Shown: positions 45,996 through 58,496, counted from the first letter of the stretch. The stretch: 64,000 bases of DNA from Pestalotiopsis fici W106-1 (GCF_000516985.1 NW_006917091.1:678285-742284), one strand, 5' to 3'. Numbers and translations are program-made. Notes: a model not told the origin generated them from the letters alone.

Positions 45996-47632
45996 TCAGA
46001 GCGCCTCACCGTCGTTACGACCCCATAATTTGACTGTGCGATCATGTCCGCCACTCACAATCCATCTGGCGTCTCGACTTATATCCACACTGGCAACTGG
46101 GCCAGTGTGCCCATCGAGCGTTGAGATGAGTGACCAATCGTCTGCAGAGAATACCTTGACCTGTTTGTCAAATCCTGCCGTCACAAAAATGGTGCTCGTC
46201 TTCTTTGGCTGGCGCACGCCCTTCTCGTCCAGCCCTGGCGAGACTGTACCCAACAGAGGATCGTCTAGGCCTTTATACCATCTGAGATCTGCCACTGCGC
46301 TTGTGTGCGCTCCAATGCCGCCAGTCCTTGCTACTTTTCTCACATCCCAGCATTTGACCCATCCATCCGCCGAACCTGTTAGCAGTCGATGTCCATCAGA
46401 ACTCCAGTCGAGGCCGTAGATTGGCTTGCTGTGTCCATCTAGATGTCCATCCAGGATCATAATGGTCCTTCCGGTGCGCAGATCCCACACTCGACCAATA
46501 TTGTCCTGGCCCGCGCTTGCTAGTAATGAGCCGTCGGTATTGAAGCTCACAGCAAAGACGCCCTTGGCGTGGCCTTCTTGAAGCAGCAGCTCTTGGGCCG
46601 TCTGCACGTCCCAAAGCCTCCACGTCGTATCTTCGCTTGCGCTGGCCAGGTACCGACCTGAAGGGTGGAACTCTACTCTGCAAACGCGTTGGGCATGTCC
46701 TTGTAGCGTTGCTAATGGTGTATCTTTCGTCAGGCTCCAAAGGTTGACCTGTCCTTCCGCGCCTCCTGAGGCTAGGTTGACCGATTCTTGACTGACACCT
46801 GCCTCTGGTAAAGTTGCGCCTGGAAACCAGCTTAGTCCTCCAATCTTATTTGTATGGCCCCGTAGTGTGGCCTTTTCCTCCATGCTAGGGATCTCGATGA
46901 GCTTGATACCGCCGCCCCAATTGCCGGCTGCAACCAAGTTTCCATTTGGTGCTATTCGTGTCATACTGACGTGCCTGTCGCCGGCTGTCTGACTTCCTTG
47001 TAACTCAAAGGGCTTTATGCGCTCCCTGATTTCTTTTCTGAATTTGACGTGCGTGCGCAGTTGAATTGTGCTGTCCTCTTTTAAGCTTTCTAGACGCTTC
47101 TTTGAGCGCGGAAGCGAGAACCTCGCAATGTCTTGTCTGGCGCGCAGCAGCTCATCGCTGCCTTGTGTGTAGAACTCTTCCTCTTGGTCCTCGGCATCGT
47201 CCTCGTCTTCGGGCACATCCTCCATATCCACATCGGCGCTCTCGCCGGCTGCGGCAGCCTTTTCCACTTGCACCGTCATGAGCTCGCGTAATCTGTCTCG
47301 TCGGTCCGCAGGGCCCTCGCCAAAGAGTGTGACAGGCTCACCCATCTCACGCAGCTTGGCCCGGACACGTCCATCGTCGGTTGGGACCGCTATGCTCGCG
47401 GCCAAACGCTTGCGGTCAAACTGAGAGAGGATGGCCGAGGCCTTTTCCGGCGCGATGCCGGCGGTCGCCGTGGGCAGGTCGTAGTCATGGTCGGTAGGAA
47501 GCTCGTCCAGGCTGATGCCCCGGCTCTAGTGAAAAGTTAGTGGCAGTTCATCGGTAGAAAAAGACATGGTAATGGAAATTCACTGACTTCTTGGGCGTCT
47601 TCGACATACGCTTGCCGCGACGGGTGCATCAT
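45996..47632 (-). CDS. PRP4: U4/U6 snRNP protein Prp4 (WD40)
   Basis: Spliceosomal protein of the U4/U6.U5 tri-snRNP, nuclear. Exons complement(47588..47632) and complement(45996..47525); 524 aa. The 15-codon exon [15 protein letters not shown] joins [12 protein letters not shown] across a 62-base intron whose donor is gtcagt. The N-terminal half has the Prp4/SFM-type segment ([28 protein letters not shown]), an acidic stretch and a basic helix ([14 protein letters not shown]). Seven WD40 repeats follow from about residue 200, each visible by GH and WD pairs: [16 protein letters not shown] with [23 protein letters not shown] with [15 protein letters not shown] with VKCWD, and the last [14 protein letters not shown] with TVKLWG. 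This order is diagnostic. Confidence 0.94.
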
Positions 47633-48437
47633 CTTGGCGGTGCGTAAAAGAAAAGAGTGATGGAGCGAAGTGAAAGTACGAAGCTTGGGATCGTTCTTGA
47701 AAGCCAAATGGGTGACATGAAAGCTCAGCGGGTGAACAGCACGAGCTACCAAATTTTAGTGGGTCAACTCAAGTACCCGCGTACCTGGTATACATTCAAT
47801 GTTGTCATAGCCCAAGTACTGTTAGAGGAACATTCATGTATCAGAAGCATAAATTACAACATTGGTCACATTCAGATTTCAATTAAATCATCCTCTGACA
47901 GCCTGTCATCCGATTCATATTATTTTGCTAATATCCTCCCCAAGCTGCTCTTGGAATCAATCATTAGATTGTATTGCTTCTAAAGCACACTGTGCTAATC
48001 CGCAAATCATCAACAATTAGTCTCGTACCAAGGAATCGAGGGAATACGTTCATTCGATAAAGTGTTCCAGTTCAAGCGAATTATAGATTTAGCCACACCA
48101 ATAGTTACAATGACACCAGCGTCACAGTGATGGATTTGGATGATGGTGAACAAATTGACTACCTTGTAACTTCTATAGAAAGCACAAATAAACACACAAC
48201 CTAGGCGGAATCACATATAATAACGAATTTAGACTTTGAAAATAAGCCTCTCGACGTTGTCTATGCAGCATCAAAACAAGGACTACTACAACACTTGCGC
48301 GGAACTGCGTGGATACATGTTGACATCTCGCGTAATATAACGTGGACAAAAGTACGAGATACCTCATTCAATCAAAAACTCTAACCTAGGTAAGTATATG
48401 AAGTTGGAGCTTGGCGGGACTTGGCCGATGGATACTT
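47633..48437. other. Intergenic upstream of Prp4 / downstream of alpha-galactosidase
   Basis: 805 AT-rich bases. Holds the Prp4 promoter and the 3' UTR of the alpha-galactosidase. Open frames are short and unremarkable. Confidence 0.4.
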
Positions 48438-50358
48438 TTACTCAAAGATCTCGAACCCAACCAAGTCAGGCGCCGGGTTGCTTCCTACAGCTGCAAACAC
48501 AACCTCATTCTGGTCACCCGCAGCGAAGCCATCGACCTCGATCAGCAGACGTCCCGTGTCAGACCAGTCACCTCCGCTGATGGGGAAGGCCCATCTCTTT
48601 GCTTGCTCGCCGTTGACGCTAACAGTCAGGTTCCTCGTGTTGTCACCCCAGTCCCACGCGGTAGCCAGCGCAATGTCGTAATTGATAAAGTCGACACCAA
48701 GCAACTTTGTACCCGCCGTCGCGGCCGAGACGGAAGAGATGGTCAGGGAGCTGGATGTCGCTGGGTATAGGTCGCCCACCTTTTGTCCGGTAGGCAGGCA
48801 GGTATTGGCTGAGCATGTCACCACGGCGGCTTGGCCGGCCAAGGCACCAGAGACAGCGCTGTAGTATCCTGCAGCCTTGGGGGTCGAGCTCGAAGAGGCA
48901 ATGTTGGAAAGGACCAAGATCTTGAGCTCGTGACCTGCCAAGTTGAATGTCTGAGATCCCGACAAGGTACCCAAGTCTGAGGCAGCCCAGACATCTCGTA
49001 CATCCGCGGAGGCTACTCCAAGAATAGAGGCCAGGTCGACACTGATTGTTTGAGAGTTGTTTCGCCAGTTTGAAATACCGAGTACGATTCGAAAATCTGA
49101 CAGATTTCCTGCCCATAAATCATACTCCTCCTCGGTGTATCGCCTTGTCAACTTGACGGGCTCACCCAACGAGTCTTGATTGATGGCAATAACTTCCGCA
49201 TTGGAAAGAATATCCAAAGAATCTTGTGGCGTGATGGAAGTGTCGAGAGCGGCACCAATTCCCAGAGGAGACTTGTTGATAGCCCATAAGCCAAAGTGGA
49301 AGCGCTCTTCCTCGAGAGATAGAGCCTTGAGGCCAACACTGAATGCTTGTTAGCTCTATGTGCCTTGCAAGAATACTCTAATCCCATTGTGTCACTTACA
49401 TCAACATGTCCATGTCGGCATATGCACCGACAGTGGTGTACTTGTAGTACGGGACCACCTCGTTGGTAATTCGCCATATGCTTCGCCACGCGTTGTATAT
49501 ATCATTGCTGATTCTCCAAGAGTTGCCAATGGCAGAGGCCCTTTTATGATTTGTCAGTCTCTGCCACCACATTTTCACTGAAATATCAATATTCCGTAGG
49601 CAAGAATCACTTACCAGGCGCCAACGTCCTGACCTACTCCCCACTGGCAAACGAAGTAGTTGATATCGCGATCGACAGCATCTAGGGCAGCTGCCATTGT
49701 CTGGAATCGGGCAGGAGAACCCGACTCTGCCGAGTCGTAATCTGCCATTGTAACATTGTTGACTGGGTAGCAGTTGTCATATCTTGCAAAAACTCAACAA
49801 CTTCTCAGGCGTACATCTGATAGAAAATGAGTGACTTACTTCAGTGAATCGCCACCCCAGTCAGCAAAAGTCTGTGCATCAATCTCCTCATAGCCTGACT
49901 TATATTAGCTGGAATATTATTCTATACTTGCGAAATTTCGAGTTGGGTGCCATACCCAGACTGGCTGGAAGGTCAGTGCTACCGCACTGCAAGTAGCCTC
50001 CGCCCGAATACAATCCGTACTTGAGTCCAAGGCCGTGAATGAACTCGCCCAGCGCCACGGGGCCTGAAGGGAATAAGTCCTCATTAAACTGTATTCTGCC
50101 CTCGGAATCGCGGTCTGGAGCGGGCCACCCGCAGTCGGTGGTGACATAGACGTACCCAAGAGCAGCGAGACCTAGATCAACGAGCCCTTGCGCATTGGTG
50201 TGAATAATCTCCTCGGTGGGACTGCATCCGTAGTAGTTGTAGCTGTTCCAGCCCATGGGCGGAGTCGATGTCCTGGCATTGACTGCACTGGCTGTCGGCA
50301 GCCATGCCATCGCCGCGGTGGTGAGCCATGCGATCCTTTCTGATCTTGAGGGCGTCAT
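48438..50358 (-). CDS. Secreted GH27 alpha-galactosidase
   Basis: Hydrolyses terminal alpha-1,6-galactosides from galactomannan and raffinose-type sugars outside the cell. Five exons on the minus strand: 49956..50358, 49840..49894, 49615..49782, 49400..49540, 48438..49338; 555 aa, in frame at every junction. A signal peptide (MTPSRSERIAWLTTAAMAWLPTASA) ends near residue 26. TPPMGWNSYNYYGC, TDCGWPAPDRD, LKYGLYSGGG and GYEEIDAQTFADWG form the family GH27 barrel start. The nucleophile Asp lies in KYDNCYP, a motif split across introns 2 and 3 (SLK|YDNCY). The acid/base segment is ADMDML. The last about 150 residues (from GYYSAVSGAL) resemble a CBM35-like beta domain. The ATG at 50358 is used; the frame also extends to a TTG. 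Confidence 0.92.
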
Positions 50359-51333
50359 TTTCAAAATCGGTATCCGTGCTCGAGATGGCCTAGGAAAAGG
50401 TCACCACGATAGACTCACGGGGACAAGACTTATATATGCCATCGCAATTCCGGTGGACTGACTCTCCTAACACATGCAAGAAAGCTCATCTCGGACAGTT
50501 ACGTAGCATTGCACCCCACAAGACTCCAAGTTTGAGCAGAAGTTACTCGCACAAGCCGGCTCCAGGTTTCTCCATCCAGTCGCGAGAGGTCTTAATGTAT
50601 GTACTAATACAGGCACGAGGAAAGGGTGGAATAGTAGCTATGCGGGGAAACCTGGTCTGTATAGTTTGTAACCCCACAGGATCTCTCACTTCGGTATGAA
50701 AGCCGACCCGAACCTCGTATACAGCGGCCAAACTAAGCGGGCCTATCAGGTACGACTTTTGACGGATAGTGGTATGCTGACCCCCAATGACGCGTCCATT
50801 CATAGCCGCCAGACGAAATTGACCCGATCTTTATAACACGGGGCGGCTGTTGCAAAGAGACGGGTCTTTTTTATTTAATTTACCTTTGTTGTTAGATTAG
50901 ACGTAGCGACTAGAGATGGGGATAAAATGAATAATCAGATTTATGACATTTCCACTCTTCTCTCCATGTCAGTGATACTGGAGTAAGAGTTACAAATCAC
51001 CAGTATTCTCTGTTATACGTTCTTGCCTATCCCAAGCAACATCTTGATCACACCACATTTCAAGGCTCTTCTTCATCTGTTGCAAATAGAACGGATACAG
51101 AAATTGCACCGGTCGTCTGAAACTTGTATTTTGAGTTGTGTAATATAATTTTTGCACTTTCTCGGACTAGTAATGCCAACCAATCATGAGTGAATAATAA
51201 TCCAACCCCATGTATTCATTGTGCTATTATATACTTTACACATCTATGTTTATTGTACAGACCCTTCATATCTACTTTAAGCGTTCCAATAAATGATATA
51301 TCCCTTCATGTGGTCTCTATTTGACGCGCTGCA
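50359..51333. other. Intergenic upstream of alpha-galactosidase
   Basis: 975 bases with the alpha-galactosidase promoter and the 3' flank of the next gene. No gene seen. Confidence 0.4.
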
Positions 51334-52152
51334 TCAAAGTTCCACGCGCCCGCTTGTGACTGGATCGGCTACATCTACTTTCTGATCAGTCTTCGATATC
51401 TCCAAATCGACTTCTTCACTAATGGCGTCAAGTTCGGATGACAGCCAAGTCGCACGAGTCGGGAACTCACAAATTCCGGCCAAAAGGAGGTACTTCTCAA
51501 ACACACCAAGATTTACAAGTCGAGCTCGGTAGACAGAGGCGAGACTCGTCTGAGTGGTCAACGACTCCAGCAAAATATCCCGATGGCCATCTCCCTCTGC
51601 GCGGGCAAGCCTCCTCGCAGCCATGATATGTCTCACTTTGCAGGCCATGACGAGCCAATGCGCAAACATTTGTCTCGTCGTGGTGGGCAGGTCGCCTTTG
51701 GAGCCAAGTTCCCGCCTCTTGCACCTCGCCCAGGCCTCTGCTCGTCTCTGGTCGACTTCGGGAACATCCCTGATGGTTCCCTGTCGCAAAAAGTGCAGCA
51801 TATCCTCGACAGACACTCCAGGCGCTCTGCTCCGATCGATAGGTATGCCGCGCAGGCGCTGGACAAAGTCCTCGGTGACGACGGGGGTCTCGATGGCGCC
51901 AGCTTCTTCGTTTAGTTCCAAGATGGCCTCGACTTGCCGACGCATCTCCTTGTCCGCCGCGTCGCATTCGGTACAGAGTGGATATGAACAGTCGGCGATA
52001 TTACGAGTCTCGACGCTGCTGCACTCGCCAAAAGTGTCATTGTTGGCTTCGGCCTCGTCGCAAAGCACCATTTCGAACCCATGCGCATTGGTGTCATCGA
52101 TCGGATGGCCGAATAAGGCGCAGGTCTTGTATGTGTTGACCAAGAGACACAT
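51334..52152 (-). CDS. Hypothetical protein with N-terminal Cys cluster
   Basis: Single-exon frame of 272 aa starting at ATG 52152. I do not recognise the family. The N-terminus carries scattered Cys/His residues (MCLLVNTYKTCALFGH, LCDE, GECSS, ADCSYPLCTECD) that could make a small zinc-binding module; the spacing is not a standard RING or zinc finger. The middle is charged and helical (EMRRQVEAILELNEEAGA), then EAWARCKRRELG and MFAHWLVMACKVRHIMAARRLARAE, which look like a folded helical domain. No signal peptide is seen; residues 1-11 are too short and polar. Composition supports a real gene. Confidence 0.6.
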   Translation of the reverse strand: MCLLVNTYKTCALFGHPIDDTNAHGFEMVLCDEAEANNDTFGECSSVETRNIADCSYPLCTECDAADKEMRRQVEAILELNEEAGAIETPVVTEDFVQRLRGIPIDRSRAPGVSVEDMLHFLRQGTIRDVPEVDQRRAEAWARCKRRELGSKGDLPTTTRQMFAHWLVMACKVRHIMAARRLARAEGDGHRDILLESLTTQTSLASVYRARLVNLGVFEKYLLLAGICEFPTRATWLSSELDAISEEVDLEISKTDQKVDVADPVTSGRVEL

Positions 52153-53031
52153 AATGTTTTGTCCTATTTACTGTTTTAAATAGATCGGTGGATTGATCTG
52201 TCTTGGACTTTCCCCAATATTCTTTGTGCTCACCCATGCCCCGAAACGGGCCAGTTGAGCTGTGCACCCATGACGATTTATAATACATTCATAGTCACAT
52301 AATGTCTTTGTCTGGTGGTTGGACTTTTCATGGATTGTTTCAAAGACCACAAAGAAAATTGATGTTTCGAACAACAAATACATTGTTGGAAATAATTGAA
52401 AGCCGGCAAAGAAATCCGAAGCGGTCAAACAGTTGCCCCTATGGCAAATAAATGCTACAAGAAAAATGAAAAAAAAAAAGGTGCAATTTGGCCCAAACTT
52501 ATACAGAAAATATATGTGAGCTAGTCACATTGGTCTGGCACCTATTGCTTGTGGAAGATTGGTGGCATGTCCTACTGCATATATGTTGGTAGTATGATAT
52601 GTCGGGTATCGTGACGTTCTATTCTGCCGGGATCTTATTTCTATTTTCAGTTACTTTTGTTCAATTAGGCGAATCAATCTGACTGGCTAATGAATGCCGA
52701 TTTCTCAAGGCGGCTCAATCTGAAGAAATATATTATCGGCTATTGTGTGGGGCGAATCTGACTCTATACTGCAATTCGCCAAGCCGGATAATTCGTGGAA
52801 TGAGAGATTCTCTCCATCTGCCGCGTCTAATATGGCCTACTTCCATTTCAAAGTCGACATTGCCATTGGCCTATTTGAGTTGCACATACCTGAACGTCCA
52901 TGTAGATAAACCGAGTCGCTGCTCGCAGCGCGAAAGCGAATGTGACAACAAATGATTCAACGAAGCGCAGAAGTTTTGACGCCACACTTTATGCGTGATC
53001 TCTCCCGACACGAAATTGCAAAGGATTGAAG
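52153..53031. promoter_or_regulatory. Divergent intergenic region, unknown gene / PEBP gene
   Basis: 880 bases, AT-rich, between divergent starts. It should hold both promoters. An A-rich run lies near 52468. Nothing else seen. Confidence 0.4.
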
Positions 53032-53906
53032 ATGAAGAATCTAAGCACTCTAGTGGCGTTGTTGCTGTCATGTCGTTCAGCACTTGCCCAAACACCAGCC
53101 GGCTTCACACCAAATGTCACGGCTCATCTCGATGTTGTCTTTGGCACCAAAGTTGTGGACCCTCCCGGAACGGCCCTGAGCAAGTCAGGTAAAAGGGATT
53201 TGCTACTCGGTGGCAGATCATTTGCTGATAAAGTCATCTTTAGACACCTCTAGACAGCCTAGCATTGGCACGTCTACTGCTCTCAATGGCTCGTATCTAT
53301 GGATGATGATTGGTAATATTGAAGCCACCCTGCTTTTAGGAAGTGTAATACTAATTTGAAAATAGACCTTGATGCGTAAGTTGTATTCGACCAGAGATGA
53401 TAATACTAATTCATTCCGTTTTCGGGATATGTGGTGTCGTTTACTGACCAACGCCTATATAGATCGACAAACTTTGCGAACCCTCAAGCAGGAAAACCGG
53501 CCACTTACTTGCACACGGTTCTTCGCGACTTTAAATCCACGGGTCAAAAGTCTAGCAGCGGTACATACACCCTGACTACGACTGCCACAGGGCCAGTGTC
53601 TTGGTTTGTAAGTCTTTGGGTCATTCTCGAGCATTGGAATCAACCCTCAAGTTGTGACGATATTAGTATGAAATGGCTAATCATTGGCATTGTGTAAAAT
53701 AGGCCCCGGCACCTCCAGCTGAGAATCCTCCGCACCCTCATCGCTATACCAATCTGCTCTGGGAGCAGCCCGCCAACTGGGTCATTCCTCAAGAGGCGAG
53801 CAGCCAGCTCCAGAACAAGAGGAGCGGGTTCAATGTCGCCGACTTTCAAAAGGCAGCGGGATTGAGTGATCCAGTTTATGCAAACTACTTCAATGTTACT
53901 GGTTAA
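53032..53906 (+). CDS. Secreted PEBP-like protein (phosphatidylethanolamine-binding family)
   Basis: Five exons: 53032..53188, 53244..53312, 53366..53375, 53463..53607, 53703..53906; 194 aa. Exon 3 is a 10-base microexon completing the IDLDA segment. A signal peptide (MKNLSTLVALLLSCRSALAQ) ends near residue 20. The PEBP signature is recognisable: LNGSYLWMMIDLDA matches the ligand-site loop normally written DPDAP, and PPHPHRYTNLLWEQP matches the conserved GPHRY-type segment. Two N-glycosylation sequons (NVT, NGS) suit secretion. In fungi such proteins are often annotated as PEBP-like or carboxypeptidase Y inhibitor-like. Ligand and role are unknown. The C-terminal YANYFNVTG is typical of this secreted fungal group as far as I recall. 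Confidence 0.82.
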
Positions 53907-54454
53907 TGTACAACCTAGGAAGCCTACAGCGTGCTTGGGTTGAATGCAGTCCGCGGCACTTAGTACGACCCTTGGAGGCTTGGCCGCATGTAGGAAACAG
54001 TGAAACCAGCAGAGTGCAATCAATTTTGATCATTGTGTTTCAAGAAAACCAAGTTCTGCGTGACTTTGAATGAACATTTTTCAAATACACTAAATGGGTC
54101 ATCAACCAAAGGACTCTTCATCTGTTTTTGTGCTGCATTAATGCTCGTTCGTCCTTGAGTGTAATACTAGGTGCCGGTGGCAACTAGTGTAGGAACGCCC
54201 CACCCCCACATTCAGCTCTTGCCGTTTCCAGCAACCTCTTAACGCCGCCCAAACCCCGTAGGCAACCAGGCAGCCAACTGATTTGCCCCAGATATCAGAT
54301 TGTCAAGGTGCTTTCTTTTTTTTCTTTCTCACTGTTCATCCCAAATTTTCATCCACAGCAGATGCGGCACCAATACTTCCTTTCCATCAACTTCAGCCCA
54401 CTACTAGCAAATTGAGAACACCGCCCCGCACCTGCCCAAGGTGTGAGATGGACT
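53907..54454. promoter_or_regulatory. Upstream region of SNF2 gene with overlapping uORF
   Basis: 548 bases. It ends with a 4-codon uORF (ATG at 54448, TGA at 54460-54462) that overlaps the main ATG at 54455 in another frame. A T-rich stretch lies at about 54315-54330. The first part is 3' UTR of the PEBP gene. Confidence 0.45.
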
Positions 54455-57400
54455 ATGGATGATTGGTTGAAATATTACATCCCGGCGGGATGCTTACGGA
54501 TCGCTAGAGATGACCTTGATTCATCATGCCAGACCCCGAGAGATCTCAGCGTGAAAGACTGGCAATTGTTCACTCTCAAGAGCGATAAACTGCACGACAC
54601 TACGTCTTTTCTTGACCTTGAAATTCAGACAAGTCTGCTGAATACGCAGCCACTATCCGCATTTGTGGACCTGTTTGACCACCGATGGATACGTCTCACA
54701 ATTCTTGACGAACTCGTCCGTGTCTACATTTTGCCTCAAGATGTTCTTAGACGGACGCAAGAAAAGGCCGGCGACACGAGACTGTCCAAAATGCTCGGCG
54801 CACTATTGAAACAACTGGATTATTCACCGGATGCGTGGAATGGTACCGCCGATTCCCTTCCATATAGCTATCCAGCCACGGATGCCCACGGAAATCACCA
54901 CACGGAAAAGGACATGTCTCTTTTGGAACGTTTCAACCAACTCCCTTCGCCTGACCCACAACTTGACCTCGTCACTCCAGACTCTTTCAATGCTATTGCC
55001 ATGCAAGGGATCCTAGACAGCACGTTGGCTGGACTGCAAACTACGCTCTATGCTCATCAGAGGCGCTCGGCTGCTGTTATGCTACAACGTGAGGCGGAGC
55101 CTGGCCGGGTGATTGATCCTCGATTACGCAAGGCTTTCGACCAGAAGAAAGAGGCGTGGTACTACGACACTGATGCGGGTGTCGTGCTTCGTGAACCACG
55201 ATACTATGACAGAGTTTCGGGTGGCATTCTTGCAGAGGAAATGGGCTTGGGCAAGACGCTCATCTGTTTGGCGCTTATTCTGGCCACAAAGGACTTGCCA
55301 ACGGAAGCCCCAGATGCTTTGACAGTTGAAGTTCCCATCAGACCCCGGACTGGTTCCTTGGTTGGTAAGTATCCAGACTAGGTGGCTTCACGATTCCTTC
55401 ATCCCCAAACAACTAGCTGACATGATTTGGACCACAAGATATGACTGCAGCTGCCATCAATCGATGCTCTTTCCCCTGGAAACGATTCCTTGCGTCATCC
55501 CCTTCTCAGCCAGGTTATTATGCCGAGGGCTGTGTAAGAGCCTTGGAGTCTTCAGAAAATAATGCTTCTTACGAGCTCCGGGATCCGTTGGTTGAAACTA
55601 GAAAATGTGGCCGCATTGCAGCTCCAGCATCTCCCACCGAGAAGATCCATTTGAGTCAGACCAGTCTCATCATCGTACCGAACAATCTCGTCATCCAATG
55701 GCAACAGGAGATTGCCAAGCATACCTCGGGATTAAAGGTCCTGACTATCGTTGCTACAGCAGATGCCATACCGCCAGTCTCTATTTTGCTAGGCTATGAT
55801 ATACTACTCTTCTCTCAAGGGAAGTTTGAACATATGGAAAGACTACGGATAAGCATGCCTGGGCAGAGCCATTCCCCCCTGGAACGTATAAGGTTCAAAA
55901 GATGCATCATTGATGAGGGTCACAAATTGGGCTCTTCTCGGAGTTCTACCTGGAAAAGTGACCTGATGAGCCATCTCAGCAGGCTTCATGTTGCCGCACG
56001 TTGGGCTATTACCGGAACACCATCACGAGGGTTGTATGGTGTTGGCGTAAAGAGCGCATCCCAAGAAGCCACGGAAAGCGAAAAAGTCCAACCTCAGGAG
56101 TTGCAATCAATACATAAACAAGAGCGAGATGACCTACAGAGAATTGGTAATATGGCCACCAAATTCTTAGGGGTCAGACCTTGGTCGAACACGCGGGACG
56201 AAGCCGGTGATACGATCGCATCATGGAACGTTTATGTGATGCAACCACAACATCACAAGAAGAGCAGCGGGCGCCTGGACTGCCTGAAAGCTACTCTGGA
56301 ATCGCTCATCATCCGGAATCAACTATCGGACGTCAGCCAATTCCTCCCGCCACTTGAGGAGAAAATCGTTCTACTCGATGGTTCATTCCAGGACATGCTC
56401 GCACTAAACTTATTCTCAATGATGATCATATTCAATTCCGTCCAATCTCAACGAACAGACCAGGATTACATGTTCCACCCGCGGCAGCGCAAAGCTCTTG
56501 ACCAACTGGTCAGCAATCTCAAACAGGCAAGCTTTTTCGGAGGGGTGTTTTACTCAGTCGCAGAGATCCAGAAGTCGTTGGACACGGCCAAGAGCTTCTT
56601 GGAAGAGAAGAAAGTGCCCATAAGTCAAGAGGACCACAGCCTTATCAAAGAAGCCATAGCTTTGGGCGAAATTGCCATGGGCAATCAATTGAAAGCTGTC
56701 AGCAACCAGTTTCATGCCATGCCTCTATACATCGAGAATTTCCCAGGAGGCAACGGAAGGTCTTGGTCATTGGACGATGTAGACACTCACCCCGGCGACC
56801 CTGTATGCACAGATGCGAGCCTTGTACATCAGCTCCAAAAGTTCCTCAACCCGTGTCTAGACGCTCCCATGTCTCTCAAGGTAATGATTGACAGTGGTCA
56901 ATTGACCCTACGAGGCGATGCCGCCAGATTGCAAGCAGCAAAGGAAGCCGCAGAAGCGAGCGATGACAAGTCGAATTCAAACTCACAACCCTCTGCTTTG
57001 GCTGGGAATACTCCGAAGGGAGTCGACCATCATACAATCCGCAAGATGGCTGTGCCCACTGAACAGGCGACGTTGGATCTCACTGCTGATAATGTCGCCA
57101 ACATTCAGATTGCCGAACCCTTAGCCAAAACCAGGATTATTTCGACGGTGTCAGCAAAGTTGTCCTATCTGATTGATGCCATTGTCAAGTACCAAGATGA
57201 GGAACAAATTATTGTTTTCTACGAGAATGACAACGTAGCATGGTACTTGGCGGGAGCACTCGAAATTGTAAGTGAGACCAATTCTTTCTGTAATATCACA
57301 CAACTGACTGGTGTCAAGCTGCAAATTCAACATCTCATCTACACAAGAAAGGGCCTCGACGCCAAACGGCGCGCGCAATACGTCAGCACTTTCACGCGCA

Positions 57401-58071
57401 ACTCCAAGTTTCGCGTGCTGCTGATGGACATCAGCCAAGCTGCCTTTGGTCTGGATATGCGCAGCGCCTCGCGCATCTACTTTATCAGCCCGGTGCTGAA
57501 CCCGCAGGTCGAGGCCCAGGCCATTGGTCGCGCCCGGCGCATCAGCCAACAAAAGCCTGTAACGGTCGAAACCTTGGTATTGCGTGGTAGCATTGAGGAA
57601 GTCATGGTCGAGCGCCGCCGGAACATGACGCAAGCCGAACACCGCCGCGTCAAGGATATCTTGGACGACAAGCCCATGCACGACTGGATTCGCAACGCGC
57701 GCATCATGCCAATGCCCGAGAATATTACAGCAGACGATAGTGTTGCGCAGACGGCCAGGCTCCGGACGCCTCAATTCGTCTTTGGCCGCGGATTTGGCAG
57801 GGACTCGGATCCCGACGCGGATCTCATCATGGACAGCCCAACGGCCCTGTCAAAGGCCAAGGGGACGACTGCTGACAAGAGCGGCGATGGCGGCAATGTC
57901 GAGCGCGCACCGCTACCATTCAAGCTTGGCAGCGGTCTAAAGAGAAAGCAGTCTCGCTCGTCGACACCGATGCCGGCAGAAGACGGGGTTGATTCAGCTG
58001 GTGCCGCCGATGCTCCTCCCAAGAAGAAGAAGAAGAAGGCGGTCCGTGTTGCTTTTGCAGATGATGTGTAA
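54455..58071 (+). CDS. SNF2-family DNA-dependent ATPase/helicase (fungal type)
   Basis: Exons 54455..55364 and 55439..58071, 1180 aa. The N-terminal 190 residues have no clear domain. The ATPase core starts near 195 (TLYAHQRRSAAVML). Walker A is EEMGLGKT (about 264-268). After an insert, LIIVPNNLVIQWQQEI marks motif Ia, and IIDEGHKLG the DEGH box (about 460). WAITGTPSRGLYGV is motif III. The helicase C-lobe has IVFYENDNVAWYLAGALEI, LLMDISQAAFGLDM (motif V) and QAIGRARRISQQKPV with the arginine finger (motif VI). The tail is Pro/Ser-rich and ends in a Lys run (KKKKKK) followed by AVRVAFADDV, probably a nuclear signal. No RING or HIRAN domain is visible in the lobe insert (about 540-760), so a Rad5/Rad16 assignment is not made. 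The frame extends to a GTG at 54443, but ATG 54455 is used. Confidence 0.88.
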
Positions 58072-58496
58072 TAGCTTTTAGGCTTTACCTGTCCTTATAA
58101 GACATGTATCTTTGTGGCTGATCTTGTTTTTGTCTCATTGATTAGAACGTTTGGCTAGAGATGCTGTATAGATGTCATTGGACCTTGAGCTAAACATGAT
58201 CACAATCCAGACAAATACAAAGTCATATATATCATGACACGAATGCTTGAATATGGTAAATTGAAATTTTTTCAATTGTCCTTATGCTAGGATAGTACCA
58301 AAAAACTGGGACTTTTCTTTTTGTACAGAAAACGCCGTAAACATAAAAGTCCTTTCTGCCCCAAAGTCCGCCCAAAAGTGTTGACACGGCTCGACTCCTG
58401 GCAATCTAGAATGCAGTAGTAGTAGTAAAAATTTTGAAAATCATAAATTCGTCACAAATCCATCTCCTAATCACAGTCATGGAGACTCTTTTTTTT
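58072..58496. other. Convergent intergenic region, SNF2 / P5CDH
   Basis: 425 AT-rich bases between convergent stop codons. Both 3' UTRs. A T run lies near 58490. Nothing else seen. Confidence 0.4.

Noticed and set aside
54443..54454. GTG start for the SNF2 protein
   Set aside because: Non-ATG; the frame has an ATG 12 bases on, and fungal starts are ATG unless shown otherwise.
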